Shown here one piece after another: positions 24,101 through 35,076 of a stretch of 64,000 nucleotides of DNA. Origin of the DNA: Cryptomeria japonica (Eukaryota; Streptophyta; Pinopsida; Cupressales; Cupressaceae); assembly GCF_030272615.1 (NCBI RefSeq), contig NC_081412.1, positions 674,372,323-674,436,322 on the forward strand, written 5' to 3'. Below the pieces are notes generated by a model. It did not search any database. It was given only the letters and a program-made list of their open reading frames with translations, and had not been told where the DNA came from. A program made the translations under genes and the position numbers. Positions within the stretch are counted from its first letter, which is position 1. Every line of letters begins with the position of its first letter.

Positions 24101-24627
24101 CTCAATCTTCTCGGCTTCCTACTAAGACTAGACGAAATCGTTCTGCACGTGAACGCCGACGAAAGCGTCATCTTAGAGCTCAGGCAGCTACTTCTCAAAC
24201 TTTGCAATCCCCAAAAACACCTTCAGCTAGTATTATTCCATTTTCTCCTTAGCCGACAATTGAGCCGAAATATCCTAAACATAAGATGCATGATGGTCTT
24301 GATCCTGTGCGAGTTAAAGATCCTATTTTTATAAATCTTGATGATGATATAGATGAAAATGTTATTCATGATGAAAATGTTACTCCTGTTCATTCTGATA
24401 GTAAATATGAATATGTTGATGTTGATAACCATTTATCTAACGCATTTTCTAAAGCACTTATCCTAGCTCCTAGACAAGAACAACGTGGCTTGGAACATGA
24501 ACATAGCCCTTGTTTGGATCTTGTGATAGCTCCATCTGCTGTATTGGATGTTCCTCCTCTAGCGTGTTTCCTACCTTCCCAAAATATTGATCAGCAAGAT
24601 CGGGGGGTAGATGACGTGCTAGACTAG
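21184..24627 (+). pseudogene. gag-protease-like polyprotein of the TR-GAG-like element
   Basis: One frame runs from ATG 21184 to TAG 24625-24627 (1147 codons), broken only by in-frame stops at 21907-21909 (TAA) and 24250-24252 (TAG). The N-terminal third is Ser/Pro/Thr/Asn-rich. A Retrotrans_gag domain begins at about 22125 (IPHLELYNGKGDPLTHVKTF) and runs through LQWYCSLPSYSITSFKQLAN to about 22560. A CQFHRHPGHDTEKC knuckle-like motif (about 22918) and LKGKIQDLIDNN follow. An aspartic-protease-like fold spans about 23250-23620, but its expected D-S/T/P-G box reads LIYPSCMINVI, so the catalytic Asp is replaced by Tyr. The C-terminal part is basic and Pro-rich (TRRNRSARERRRKRHLRA). The leader at 20020-21183 is low-complexity with no convincing gene. 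Confidence 0.85.
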
Positions 24628-25361
24628 TTTCATTAGCATAGCAGACTCTCTCCTCCTCTCTTGATCTCTTTTGTTACTTCTTCTATGTGTTATTCTCATT
24701 CTTCTATTTGTTGTCCTTAGTGTTGCCTACTTGAGGATGATGCAAAGCATTGAGATCTCTTTTGGTCTCTCTCATGTTGACTCAAAAGACACATGTGTTC
24801 CCTTCTTCTAGGTGACCTTCCTTGATTGGGGAATGAAGAACAATTATGCATACATACATATGATATACATGAATTATCATACAGCATACTGACCCCGAGG
24901 AAAGCGAAGTCACCTTGTGCTTTGTGTTTTGTGTCTATTCTCCTTGGGCTTATCTCACACTTGGGGGCTAAATCCTTGTGATAACGTGCTCCTTTCTCAT
25001 TTCTTATATGTATCACTACCTTAAAGCAATCACCCCCGGTGAGGTGTGTGCGATCGCTTTAACGTAGGGGGGCATACATCCCGTTCATATCTTTTCAAGA
25101 TACTTGAAAATTTCTTGACAAATTTAGCTTTGCCTTGAAAATTTTTGATATCTTTCTTGCATGACTCATAGTGAGGGAACCTTACTACTGACAGTCATGG
25201 TTCTCCCTCATGATCTTCCCTTTTACTTTGTCAATCGAAGTCGTAAGATCCTTAGTCCACTGGGGGCTTGGTGTATCTTGCCTCCTTGACATGGTGAAAG
25301 CTTTTCAATGTTGTTTCCTTGTACTTTACCGGAAGTATTGGCATACGCTTATACTCCCGCT

Positions 25362-25376
25362 AAAGTGGGGGCTAAA
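25362..25376 (+). other. Polypurine tract of the TR-GAG-like element
   Basis: AAGTGGGGGCTAAAA lies immediately before the 3' LTR. 24628-25361 upstream is a non-coding 3' region with no gene recognised. Confidence 0.7.
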
Positions 25377-26618
25377 AGTAGCGTCCTAAAATTGTGACAC
25401 TTGCAATTTCGACTGCATTTGGGTCTTCACGATGGTGATGCAACACGGAACCTGAATGGAGACCTTGAAACTTGTTCATGACACCAAAAACTGCATTTTT
25501 CAGCACCCTGGCCTGATCCTCCTTGCACCCTGCTGTCCCTGGAGGTGGGACCATGGCGCCCAGCGCCCTGGTCCTTCAGGATGAGGGCACCTAGCACCCT
25601 GGTCCCCCAGGACCATGGCGCCCAGCGCCCTGGTCCCTGGCCCTATTTTGGGCCCTGTCTCTTATGGGGCTTCGGGTCTTTAAGTTTGCAAATTGGAAAA
25701 TAATCTTCCTAGGTCGGCCTAAGGTCGGGAAAATCAGTCTATCAGCCCTAATTGACAAGTATATAAACTAAATTTCCTCTCCCATTTTGGTAGATGGAAA
25801 AAAGGCGAAAGCAATATTCAAACATTCAAGCATTCAAGCATTCCTTCAAGCAATTGAGCATTCTAAGTCTCCATTCAAGGCTAAGTGTTGCATTCAAGAC
25901 AAGGATTCAACCATTGAAGAGGAGATCACATACAACATACAACATACAACATACATTACACCTTCGCATGTAAGAATACAAACATTCTTACAACAAGGTA
26001 TCAGTACTTGTTTACATTACAAACATTTACATTTACAGCATTCTCATTTCTTGGTTAATTCCAAAACCGGGGCTTGACCTAAGGGCAAACCCCTCATCCC
26101 TAACCCCCCAATCGTCCTCTCTTTTCTGTGTGTAGGTTGCAGGTACGTGGCTGTAATTGAAGATCTGGAATCCTTGTGCAAAGACGAACAGATCCACCTT
26201 CGTTTCGCGGATTTTTCGGAGGACCGTGTGCACGTCGGGCGCCATCGTCCCATCAACTTTCGCTCAAATTTGCAGAATAGCACCGTCTCGACATTTTACT
26301 ACTAATTCCAGGTCCGCAGCTTCATCCCATATCCCTATCTCTGCTTATAAGCGAATCTTTCCTACTTTACATGCATTCCTAGTTCAATCTTTCTATCTAC
26401 ATTCTTTACAAAAGAGGGTATCCTTGATGTCACAACCCTTGAAACTCATTTAGAATCCAATCTTGCATTGTGCGGGATTGGATCTTGTGGGTTTCAACCC
26501 CTCTTTTGAATGTAAAGTCCCTCCTAAGTGAAAACCATCAACCCTAGTGACTCTCCCTTCTCTCTCCTTGGAGATTGGGGAGGAGAGAGCAACTAGGGTT
26601 CGATTTTTCCGCTTTACA
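25377..26618 (+). repeat. 3' LTR of the TR-GAG-like element
   Basis: It matches the 5' LTR throughout but is about 60 bases longer, because the GACCATGGCGCCCAGCGCCC/TGGTCC dyad segment is present about three times (25549-25640) instead of once. Its first base reads A where the 5' LTR has T. It ends CCGCTTTACA and is followed by the GCATT target copy. Confidence 0.9.
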
Positions 26619-29600
26619 GCATTCAACTTGGAAGTCAAATAGAATTTGTTGACTGGTTCTTCATGGAAGAATTCACCGTGTCAAGGTTTTACGGATCGGC
26701 AGTAAAACTATACAGACTTCCAATACATGTGACAAAGAGGGTATTTGTATTGGAGTATGTACGACAATTGGAGAGCACAGATAGGCACTTTCATGGTCAA
26801 CAAAAGAAGAGAATATTTCCTTCCTTGCCTTTCTCATGTGGAGGGTTCACATTTGAGAAAACAACATTCAATGTGGCACATGATTTTTTGATAGTTTTTA
26901 ACTTTGGTGATGAGGGTCTCTGGTAGTATGATCCAATCAGTGTAGTTCAAGCAAGGCTTAATAAAAATAGGAACTCTTTAGCGTTATGTCAACATGAAAG
27001 TAAACCATTGCTAGAAAAGCTTAGAAACATGGACTCCTGGGATGAGGTTAAAAAAGAGATGGAGAAAATTGCAGCTGAATATAACATTTCAATAGAAGAA
27101 ATTTCATCACAAATTATGGCATTGCACACACAGAGGACAACTGAAGAGGGCCAGGGCATCCAAAATAGGAGGTCCTACAATTTCTACCTAAAATATGCTA
27201 ATCCATCTAAGAAATCTATTCCCAAATCAATTTTGCAAGAATGTAAAGAGAGTTTTTGGACTCAAACCAAAATAAATGATTTTTGGACTATGAGGAAGAA
27301 TCTCGGTGAACCAAAGACCAATGCAGAATTTGAGTCCATCGACGAAGATGAAGAGTTTAGCAAATTGTGGAATATGGAGCATACCACAACAACATATGAC
27401 ATGAGTGAAGATGATGATGAGTATACGGTTGAGCCCACTCCAGCAACTACTATAGTCCCTAAAATATTAGGTGTTGTCAATGAGTCCATGAAAGAAAAAT
27501 ATAGCAAAGGGGAAAGCATTGTGGAAAAAATGGGTTTTGAAGGTGGTGGTCTAGGTCCTAGAGGAGAGGGCATTTGGTATCCACTTCAGGTACAACTTCC
27601 ATCAAAGTAAAAAAAAAAAAAGCTCCTGTTAAACTAGTCATTGGACTTGATTCTTCAAATTCATCATGGATAGGTACTACCCCTTACCCTCAGGGTCCAC
27701 CTACATTTGTTTCAGGTTCAAATCCACAACCACCACCACATCATGGTATTCCCATTGGTGGTGAATCAAGTGCCACTACCACAGGTGGGGAATCTGGGGA
27801 TAGTATTCCCATTATTGTTCAGTCAAGTGATGCTATGATTGGTGGAGTTGACATGGGTACTACTACTAATACTAGTTGTCTTGTTGTTGGACAAGGGCTA
27901 CAACAAAGTATCTCTCGCAAGAGGCCACTAGTGGTAGATATTCATACTATTCAAAATCCTATATCAAGTGCCACTGACACTACAAAACAATCATTTGCAG
28001 CTTCAGATCACACACCTAAAAATATTATGAAAACTACACTTGAAAGTGTCAGCGGGAGTGGGACAGGATCATAAATTTTTGTTGGTAATCCTAGTCAAGC
28101 ATTAGTTAAAACCATAGGAATAAGTGGAACTGGAGCCTCTGGTATTCCTATGTCACCTTTCAAACATTCAATTTCGTGATTACTATGAAAAATATGATCA
28201 CACAACAAAAGCAAATAAAGAAAAAAAGAAAGCATTTCATAGGGTTTCCCTAACTGAAGTTTTAGACGAACAACCTGCAAGGAATAGGGTATTTACAACA
28301 TATGATCCATAGAAATATATGATGGAGTTCATGGTTGTTATGCCCCCGGCCCCAACTAAAGATAAAAATCCACCACACAGTCAAATATATCCCTCTTAAT
28401 TTCAAGTTAGCACCCTCTAAATGGATTTTTCAAAAGTACATAATGTGGACAAAATTAGTGTGTCAAAAAGGACTAATGAAGTGGTCTACACTCCACTGCT
28501 AAAGGTGGAGAGAGAAAAAATAAACTGGAGAAACAAATTGAAAAGTTACAGGCATACCCGGCAAACAAAAAAACAAGGAGGAAAGCAGCAGATAACAAGT
28601 GCAATGATTTATAGAAAAGGATAAAAAATTCAGGCTCTGCAGTAGAAATTGCAGAGCAGGAGAAGATGGATGCAGAATTGAAGGACCTGATAGAAAAACT
28701 GGCTAAAAGCAGTAAAAAATTGATGAGGAAAAAGCCAGTTTTCAAAAATTATACAAAAGTTATGAGTCTGCTGCAGCCGAAATAAGAAAAATACAGGACC
28801 TATTGGATCAGGGGAAGGAAAAAGAAAAACATTTGCAAGAGGAAGTAGAGGAAGAAAGAAAAAAATGTGCACAAATGAAAGAAGACCTGCATAATGCAAA
28901 TGATAAAATAAAAACTTTGGAGGATAGATTGAAAGAAAATATGAAAAATACAATGAAGTATATACAAGAAAACATTTGGCGACAAATAATGCAGAAGAGT
29001 GACAAGTTGTGTGAATGGTTTGAATTGAATGACAGTCTGAGAGTAATTTATATGAAAATCAAAGAGCACTTTGAGAAGAGCATACATGTTTATTCAAAAG
29101 AGGATATGGCAAAAAAGATTATGCAAGTAGTCTACAGTTCCAGTGACAGCTACTTGGCATCCAAGGGAATTAAGAGCCGCATTGATGTCACAGTTAAGAT
29201 ATCATCTATCATTCAAAAATGCTAGAAACTAAGGGAAACATCAAAAGTTATGGAAAATTATGAAAAAAAGATATTGAAGCTGCAAGAAAAGAAAAATAAT
29301 TTGATTAAACTTGGTTTGCCTAAGACCGTTGACCCATCAAATAAATTCATTGGAAAAGAAGCTTACAAAAAAAGCATGGAGATAAAAATGAAGTCTGATT
29401 TAGACTTGCTTCCTAAGGACACAACTCCCCAAAGCTTTCTGGAATTCATCCAACCATTTCCAACTTTAAATTTGGTATTGGATGAAACAGTGATGTCAAG
29501 TCAATCTTCTAAATATGGAATGTTGACGAAGTTGCAGTTGACTCTCCATAGTTTACAAAATATTGACCTTCCATCAGACGAAGAGTGGAGCACCCTACAA

Positions 29601-29630
29601 AAACTAGCACATAAATCTCAAGAATCATAG
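26619..29630 (+). pseudogene. Large ORF of unknown family, 3' part
   Basis: From the GCATT copy the frame of the 5' part continues to a single TAG at 26924-26926, then in the same frame to TAA 27608-27610. A frameshift in the A-run at 27609-27620 moves the reading to 27620-28074, with further breaks near 28075, 28170, 28312 and 28620. Visible features are a G-patch-like segment, GESIVEKMGFEGGGLGP (about 27515-27570); a Thr/Ser/Gly/Pro-rich stretch (27640-28070); a strongly charged coiled coil (about 28650-28960, with EEVEEERKKCAQMKEDL); and a C-terminal helical region to 29630. Joined to the 5' part, the locus spans about 4.1 kb. The product is unknown. The multiple breaks make it a pseudogene. 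Confidence 0.55.
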
Positions 29631-30085
29631 TATCTATTGCACAATTTTCTTCTTTTACTCTTAATTTCAAGGTTTTATGTTTTTTCTGTTTGGAATTTGG
29701 CATCGCTTGAAATAACTTTGTTTTGTGAATAGGAAAAAACCAGCACTCGCTATTGCTATTTTGCTAATCTAGCCTATGAATCTATGATGCACAGTGCAAA
29801 ACTTCAGCCAGTAAATTTGTATTCTCAAATTCTCCCTTGCTTTAACATTTATGCAATTCTCTATTTCTGATTACTAGGTTTTAGGCACTGCTATTATCTC
29901 TATTTAATTTGTCTTGGTGTGAATTAATATTTAATTTTGACATCTGTTTTTTGAACAGGAGACATCAGAGATATAGCAGATGTTAAATTGTTAATACGGC
30001 CTGTGATGGCCATATAAATTTGTGCTGAGTTTGTGATTTTGATGTTGAGTCTTCACATGTTGTAAACTTGCAATTCGACCTAAAG

Positions 30086-30311
30086 CTATTGTTGCTCCCT
30101 TGTTTCTATAAAAGGGAATTCAGAGTCATTGGCAAAGGGTTCTGAAGATTGAAACTTTGTATTCACTTTTGCATGGACATTGGAGAATCACACAAGAGTT
30201 GTTGTTGCTCTCTTGTTTCTATAAAAGGGAATTCAGGGTCATTTGCAAAGGGTTCTGAAAATTTGTATTCACTTTTGCAATTTGCATGGAGAATCACATA
30301 GATTGGTGTAT
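30086..30311 (+). promoter_or_regulatory. Tandemly duplicated TATA-containing segment
   Basis: A segment with TTGTTGCTCCCTTGTTTC, TATAAAAGG and GGGAATTCAGAGTCATT occurs twice, with TATA boxes at 30107-30115 and 30220-30228 (113-base period). A shorter repeat, GTATTACTATTGAATGAATT, follows at about 30310 and 30381. The segment resembles the promoter part of an LTR, but no border was found. 29631-30085 and 30330-30560 hold nothing else recognised. Confidence 0.5.
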
Positions 30312-30837
30312 TACTATTGAATGAATTGTATCTTATGGCTATATTTGAAAAGAATTAATGAAAATCTAAGTTCTCGACATGTGTATTACTATTGAATGAA
30401 TTGTATCATATGGTTCTAAAATGTATCACACAAATTTGAGACTCAGACATGTCTAAATAAACAATAAACATCTCTGTATCAATAAACACATTATGGTCTT
30501 TTATTATGCTATTTTAATTCTGGAAATAGAAAGTTGAAAAATACAATTACAAATCAATATTAAATTCTAATTGCAAAAATTAATATGCTTTTGTAATATG
30601 AATGTTGAGATATAGTAATAAGATTAATAAATACCAATGTCTTACAGTTGCCATTCATCCTCATCAAATTCAGAGCTTTCTTGATTCTTGTCTGTGGTTT
30701 CTTCACTCTGAGTCTGCATACCTTCATTGAACTGCATCTCAATGCTACCACTAGGTCCAGTACATGAGTCAATAGTCCCAATGGTACTTTGGTTTGAAGT
30801 GTTTCCCAAACCTCTTCTTTCACATTTGGACCTTCAG

Positions 30838-33349
30838 ATTGGCAGTGCCTTATCGTAGGGAAAAGTGTGGACATCATACCTAGATGTATAGAGCCTCATG
30901 CAATTTTTCAAATTTTTGTCTAGTTTGTTTCTTAGCTTTGATTTTAGGAAACCCAAAGCACTAAAAACTCTCTCATCTTCCACCAAACCTAATATCATGG
31001 TAAGACATAAATCAGCAAGCTTCACATATTCTGTCATTGAATCATGCAACGCTACGTTCTCAACTATACTTTTCCAAAGCCTTGTTACTGATCCCTCTTC
31101 TCGTGGGTTCTCCATTTTGCCATATTGTTCTCTCATACTGAATGCAAAATGAGATGATTGCTCTCGAAGATGAGTTTTATCTAATATTCCATTTATAGTT
31201 ACTCCATTCAATTCTCTGGATATGCAAAATTATTTTATCAAAATCCTTACTTCGAAAATCCGATGCATTGTTGAGGCTCCAATAATGAGGAGACACAATA
31301 GACATGGCTTCGAGAAGTTTGTCAGGAGGGAATCTTCTTCTAATTTGTGAGGAAAGATCATACGCAATTTTCTTCACAGAAGTTGTTACAGTTTCAACAA
31401 TCTTGTCGAAATCTTCCCTTGTAACTCTTGCCAGTTGCTTCCTGGGGCACTTTCCTTGTTCCTCGGGGTCGACCGTGACATAGAAGTGCATTGGTATCTC
31501 AACTCCCCATACATTTTCACATACCTCCCTGTCTACACAGATTTGTAAAAAGTTATCAGGATTGTTCAAATCTGTGAGTGTCCGCCACTTAACAAATTTT
31601 TCATCAGATAGTGTTGGTTGATTTCGATAAAGATTGTCGAGGGTCATGCATGTCATCTTACGCAGCGTAGCATATTCTGCAATATACGGAGCTCTTTTTT
31701 GGGCAGCCTTCATAATATTCCTCATTTCGTCTAGCATGGGCAGAAGAGCTGCTAAAGTTAAGAGTGTCTCTAAATTACTTAACCCTTGAAGAAGTTTAGG
31801 AAATTTTGGTTGATTTGATTCGTCGCAAGTTGTGTGAAATAGTCCAATCAAGGATGGATATTTTGAAAATAATCGATGCGCTGGACCATCCAAAGAGATC
31901 CATCTAGTATCATTATCCTTGAGAAGTTTTTTCCCATCAGTTATTCCATCAGCAAAGTGTTGAAATTCCATAAATTGCTTGGGACTTCGACAGAAGTGTG
32001 AGTAGAGCTCTCTGATTAAAATTTTATTTTTTTTAACCGAAGCAAACTTGCTCATAATTCCAAAAGCTAGATTCATTCTATGAGCCATGCAGTGAATTGC
32101 AGTAATGTACGGTGCAAATGAAGTTTCAATCTTTGTACAAAGACCATTTCTGTGACCTTGCATTACTGAAGCTCCATCTGCTCCAACACAAACCAATTTT
32201 TTGGCTACCGTCATGTCATCCATACCTCCATATTCAATTAAACTTCTCTTTACTAGTTGAAATAAATTTTCCGTTGTTGCACTCTCCTTCTTTTTAGCAA
32301 CAGATAGTAGATGAGGTTGGCAGGTATGATTCTCTACTATATAAACATGCATGCATACCCATGAAGTATTGTCTACTGTCGTAACTTCGTCTAAAGAAAA
32401 TGCAATAAAGTTTGAATCTCTTATTTTTTCCTTTACATCTTCTTTTTCAACCTCAACAAGACAACTTGCCCATTCCCATCCACTATTTACTGACCAGTGT
32501 CTATTAGGATAGTTAGGAACTTTCAAAAAGTGTAATAAACCACTAATTGATGGGAAATCTGTCATAGCACGCCCTCTGCTCAAAATATAAAAAATAACGC
32601 TTAACTGAACAACTTTTCCCAGTTGTTCTATTTGCATTGCTTTTCCAAAACTATCTTCAATAGAACCTTTAACTTCAGCAGGCTTCGTCTGCATTTTTGT
32701 ATGAAAATAATACTCATTGACATTCCTCACATGCTTACATTCCTCCTTTTTTTTCCATCTTATCACTAATTTTTCAACCATGTCTATCATTTATTTTTCA
32801 TAAACTTTACCCATATGCTTTTCTATCGTGTCAAAATGTAGCTGTAACCTAATTCCCTTGTTATGTTTCCAAGAGGAAATCTTACACCTACATTCTATTG
32901 GACGCTCACCTTCAATTGGATTCTCCACTAGTTCAATGAATGGATACTTTGATGCCCAATTAATTTGAAAATTCCTCACTGACATATCCCACTCCCGGTC
33001 TTTTTTTTAATTGTGGTTCACCCTTTTTTGGTATGGCTTTTCTTTTCCCCTTCCATGCATTATCATCAATAGAATTATCACCCAAGTCGATTATATCATT
33101 CCAGCTAACTTGGACATCTACCAGATAATCTTCTTCAAGATCATCTTGATCTGAGATATCAAGTTCGCCGCCGTCTTCAACATGCGGTGTAGGTGGTGAA
33201 TTTTGTACTTGTACTTCTGATGATGTACCTTCCTGATTTTCACCACAATCTTTTCCAATGCCAAAGTACGAAGACAACATTCTGCTTTTTGTTGGCCTCT
33301 CATGGCCTTCCCCACATTCAGGTTTCCTACCTCTCTTCCTATTCGACAT
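30838..33349 (-). pseudogene. hAT-superfamily transposase (KIAA1586/DUF4371-like), decayed
   Basis: Reading from ATG 33349, the first frame gives a basic, acidic-tailed N-terminus (RKRGRKPECGEGHERPTK). A frame change leads into 32985-32791, which has a BED-type zinc-finger-like segment (ECRCKISSW, then LHFDTIEKHMGK). A TAA at 32791-32793 is followed by 537 open codons (32790-31177) with the RNase-H-like hAT core: FSLDEVTTVDNTSW, CVGADGASVMQGHRNG, HCMAHRMNLAF and DNDTRWISLDGPAHRLF. After a frameshift near 31195 comes the hAT dimerisation motif VEDERVFSALGFLKSKLRN (about 30985-30930). The overall length fits an autonomous hAT transposase, but at least two frameshifts and one stop inactivate it. 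It could be a domesticated-type copy, but the breaks argue against function. Confidence 0.85.
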
Positions 33350-33502
33350 CTCCAACGAAATAAAGGCTGCCAAAAAAATATCAATTTGTTGAAGAAGCAA
33401 TAATAGACTATAATGTATAATATATGTTTCATTGGCCCTACGACCTACAATCTAGATGTCCGAGGTCTGAATGTCCCCCCTGAGTCCTAACTACTTGGCA
33501 CT

Positions 33503-33517
33503 GACGGGTCGCCACTG
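33503..33517 (-). repeat. Candidate hAT terminal inverted repeat
   Basis: On the minus strand this reads CAGTGGCGACCCGTC, close to the CAGTGGCG starts common in hAT elements. It lies about 150 bases upstream of the transposase start. No matching inverted copy was found on the other side (29600-30850), so the second end may be lost. Confidence 0.4.
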
Positions 33518-33719
33518 AATAAAAATGAACTCAACAATGCAAACAAATATAGATAAATTTAGAATAATATTATAACACTTCAAAAATATGATCGCTCACC
33601 TTTAGGTCACTAGTAGACGCCAATGCAGTCAACAACAATGATTTTCCTTGGTCTGAAACTTCGTTATTGATCAGAATTTAGAGCCTAGTACCCACCAGAT
33701 TGTGTTGAGATAGATCTGA

Positions 33720-34258
33720 TCTTTGCTTGTATTTATACCAATCCTTATATGGCGAATTCCATGGGAATTTTATATGGTATACAAATATTTGGCAAATCCC
33801 GCGTAACTATAACATGACTTATGTAATTTTCGAGGCAATTATAGGTCATCCAAATAATTGGCAAATTAATATAGTTGGCGAAAGTTGTGGTGAATGGAGA
33901 CACGTGTCGGCAAAATGTCGGGCGAATTGGGTCCTCTTGGCTAACAAATCTTCACATGCCTATAGGCGAATTATGGTTGTCTATTAAGGCAACCTCGGAG
34001 AGTGTAGGCAAAAAAAAAAAATTTACCGTGTGTCCACCGTATATTGTATTGGCAAAATCATCACATAGAAACATTTAATTGCATAAAACATATCATGATC
34101 GGGTCGTGACTTTGACGGAAATTGATAATGTTTTGGCAACATGGTCACCCCTAGTCGGTACAAAATATTTGCCATTTCCGACATGGCCGATGTGAAAAAT
34201 TCGCCATTGGCGAATATTCGCCACTAAAGTAATCTCTAAATACAGTACGACCCAAAAT
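33720..34258. repeat. GGCGAA/GGCAAA-rich non-coding segment
   Basis: About a dozen copies of GGCGAA, GGCAAA or GGCAAC are scattered at irregular spacing, ending in the small palindrome TGGCGAATATTCGCCA near 34207. No coding frame was recognised. A similar word usage occurs at 12540-12870. Confidence 0.45.
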
Positions 34259-35052
34259 TGTTTTTTCTAGATCAAGCTCTACAAACAATCAAGTGAATAC
34301 TCAAACAACCACAAAACCCTATCCTAACAACAACAAAGATCCACCATAACATATGAAGATTACCTAAGACAATGCAAATCAAATGAAATCACAAAGATTA
34401 TACCATCACATGTCCAATAGGGTTTGAATCTCCATTCTTCCTATCTCCATTGATCTTTCTTGATATATTTGCTCTCAGATTTTATGTGTGCACAAGAGCT
34501 CAACAAAGAACGGAAATGTGGCTGATAGCTAGATCGCATATGAAAATTCAAAAGTGTAGTTAGAATAGCCGATTAGAATGATTAGAATGATTTTTAGGAT
34601 TGATAAAGAAGGAAATATCTCCTTATATAGAAGACACTATAAGAAATGGAGGGATAAGATTAAGAGGTGTAAAAGATAAATGGTCGACTAAGATTAGAGG
34701 GTAGGTAGAGGAAATAAGAAAATAATGAGAGGGTAGGTAGTGTAGGAATTAAGAGATGAATGACATGTGTCATAGGTAGAAAAGGCTAATGAATTAATTA
34801 AATAAATAAAAATTTATTCAATTAATAGAAGAAGTGGGATTGATTAAATAAATAAAATATTTATTTAATTTAGGGAAAGGATAATTTAAATAAATAAATG
34901 TATTTATTTAAATGAGAAATAAGGCTAGAAGAGGATAAATGAATTAATTAAATAAATAAAGATCTATTTAATTAATAGAAGACTCTGGCTCAAATAATTA
35001 AATAAATAAAGATATTTATTTAATTAGACATGACAATTTTAGGTTTCTACAC
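34259..35052 (-). repeat. LTR copy 3 of the 4661-type family
   Basis: From about 34309 to the end it matches LTR copy 1, including the TATA box (34630-34621 on the minus strand) and the AATAAATA runs, with an extra AATTAAATAAATAAAGA segment near 34940-34995. Its first 50 bases (TGTTTTTTCTAGATC...) differ from copy 1 but have the same length and TG start, so it is a divergent subfamily member. The end reads TTAGGTTTCTACA, where copy 1 has TTAGGTGTCTACA. No target duplication is visible. Confidence 0.7.
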
Positions 35053-35076
35053 ATACAACTGATGCCATCAATGACA

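Larger units (their letters stand above)
18819..26618 (+). mobile_element. Complete non-autonomous LTR retrotransposon (TR-GAG-like)
   Basis: The element has two long, nearly identical LTRs (18819-19999 and 25377-26618). It also has a primer-binding-site-like TGGTGAACCCGACGTG at 20002, a polypurine tract (GTGGGGGCTAAAAG) just before the second LTR, and a perfect 5-bp target duplication GCATT (18814-18818 and 26619-26623). Between the LTRs is only a gag-protease-like frame (21184-24627). Reverse transcriptase, RNase H and integrase are absent, so it must have moved with enzymes from a partner element. It is inserted in the sense direction into the long ORF at 17760. By eye the LTRs differ at about 2.5-3% of positions, many of them C/T or G/A changes. 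Confidence 0.92.

Noticed and set aside
29600-30840. Second terminal inverted repeat of the hAT element
   Set aside because: No CAGTGGCG-like or complementary sequence was found in this interval; only one candidate end is reported.
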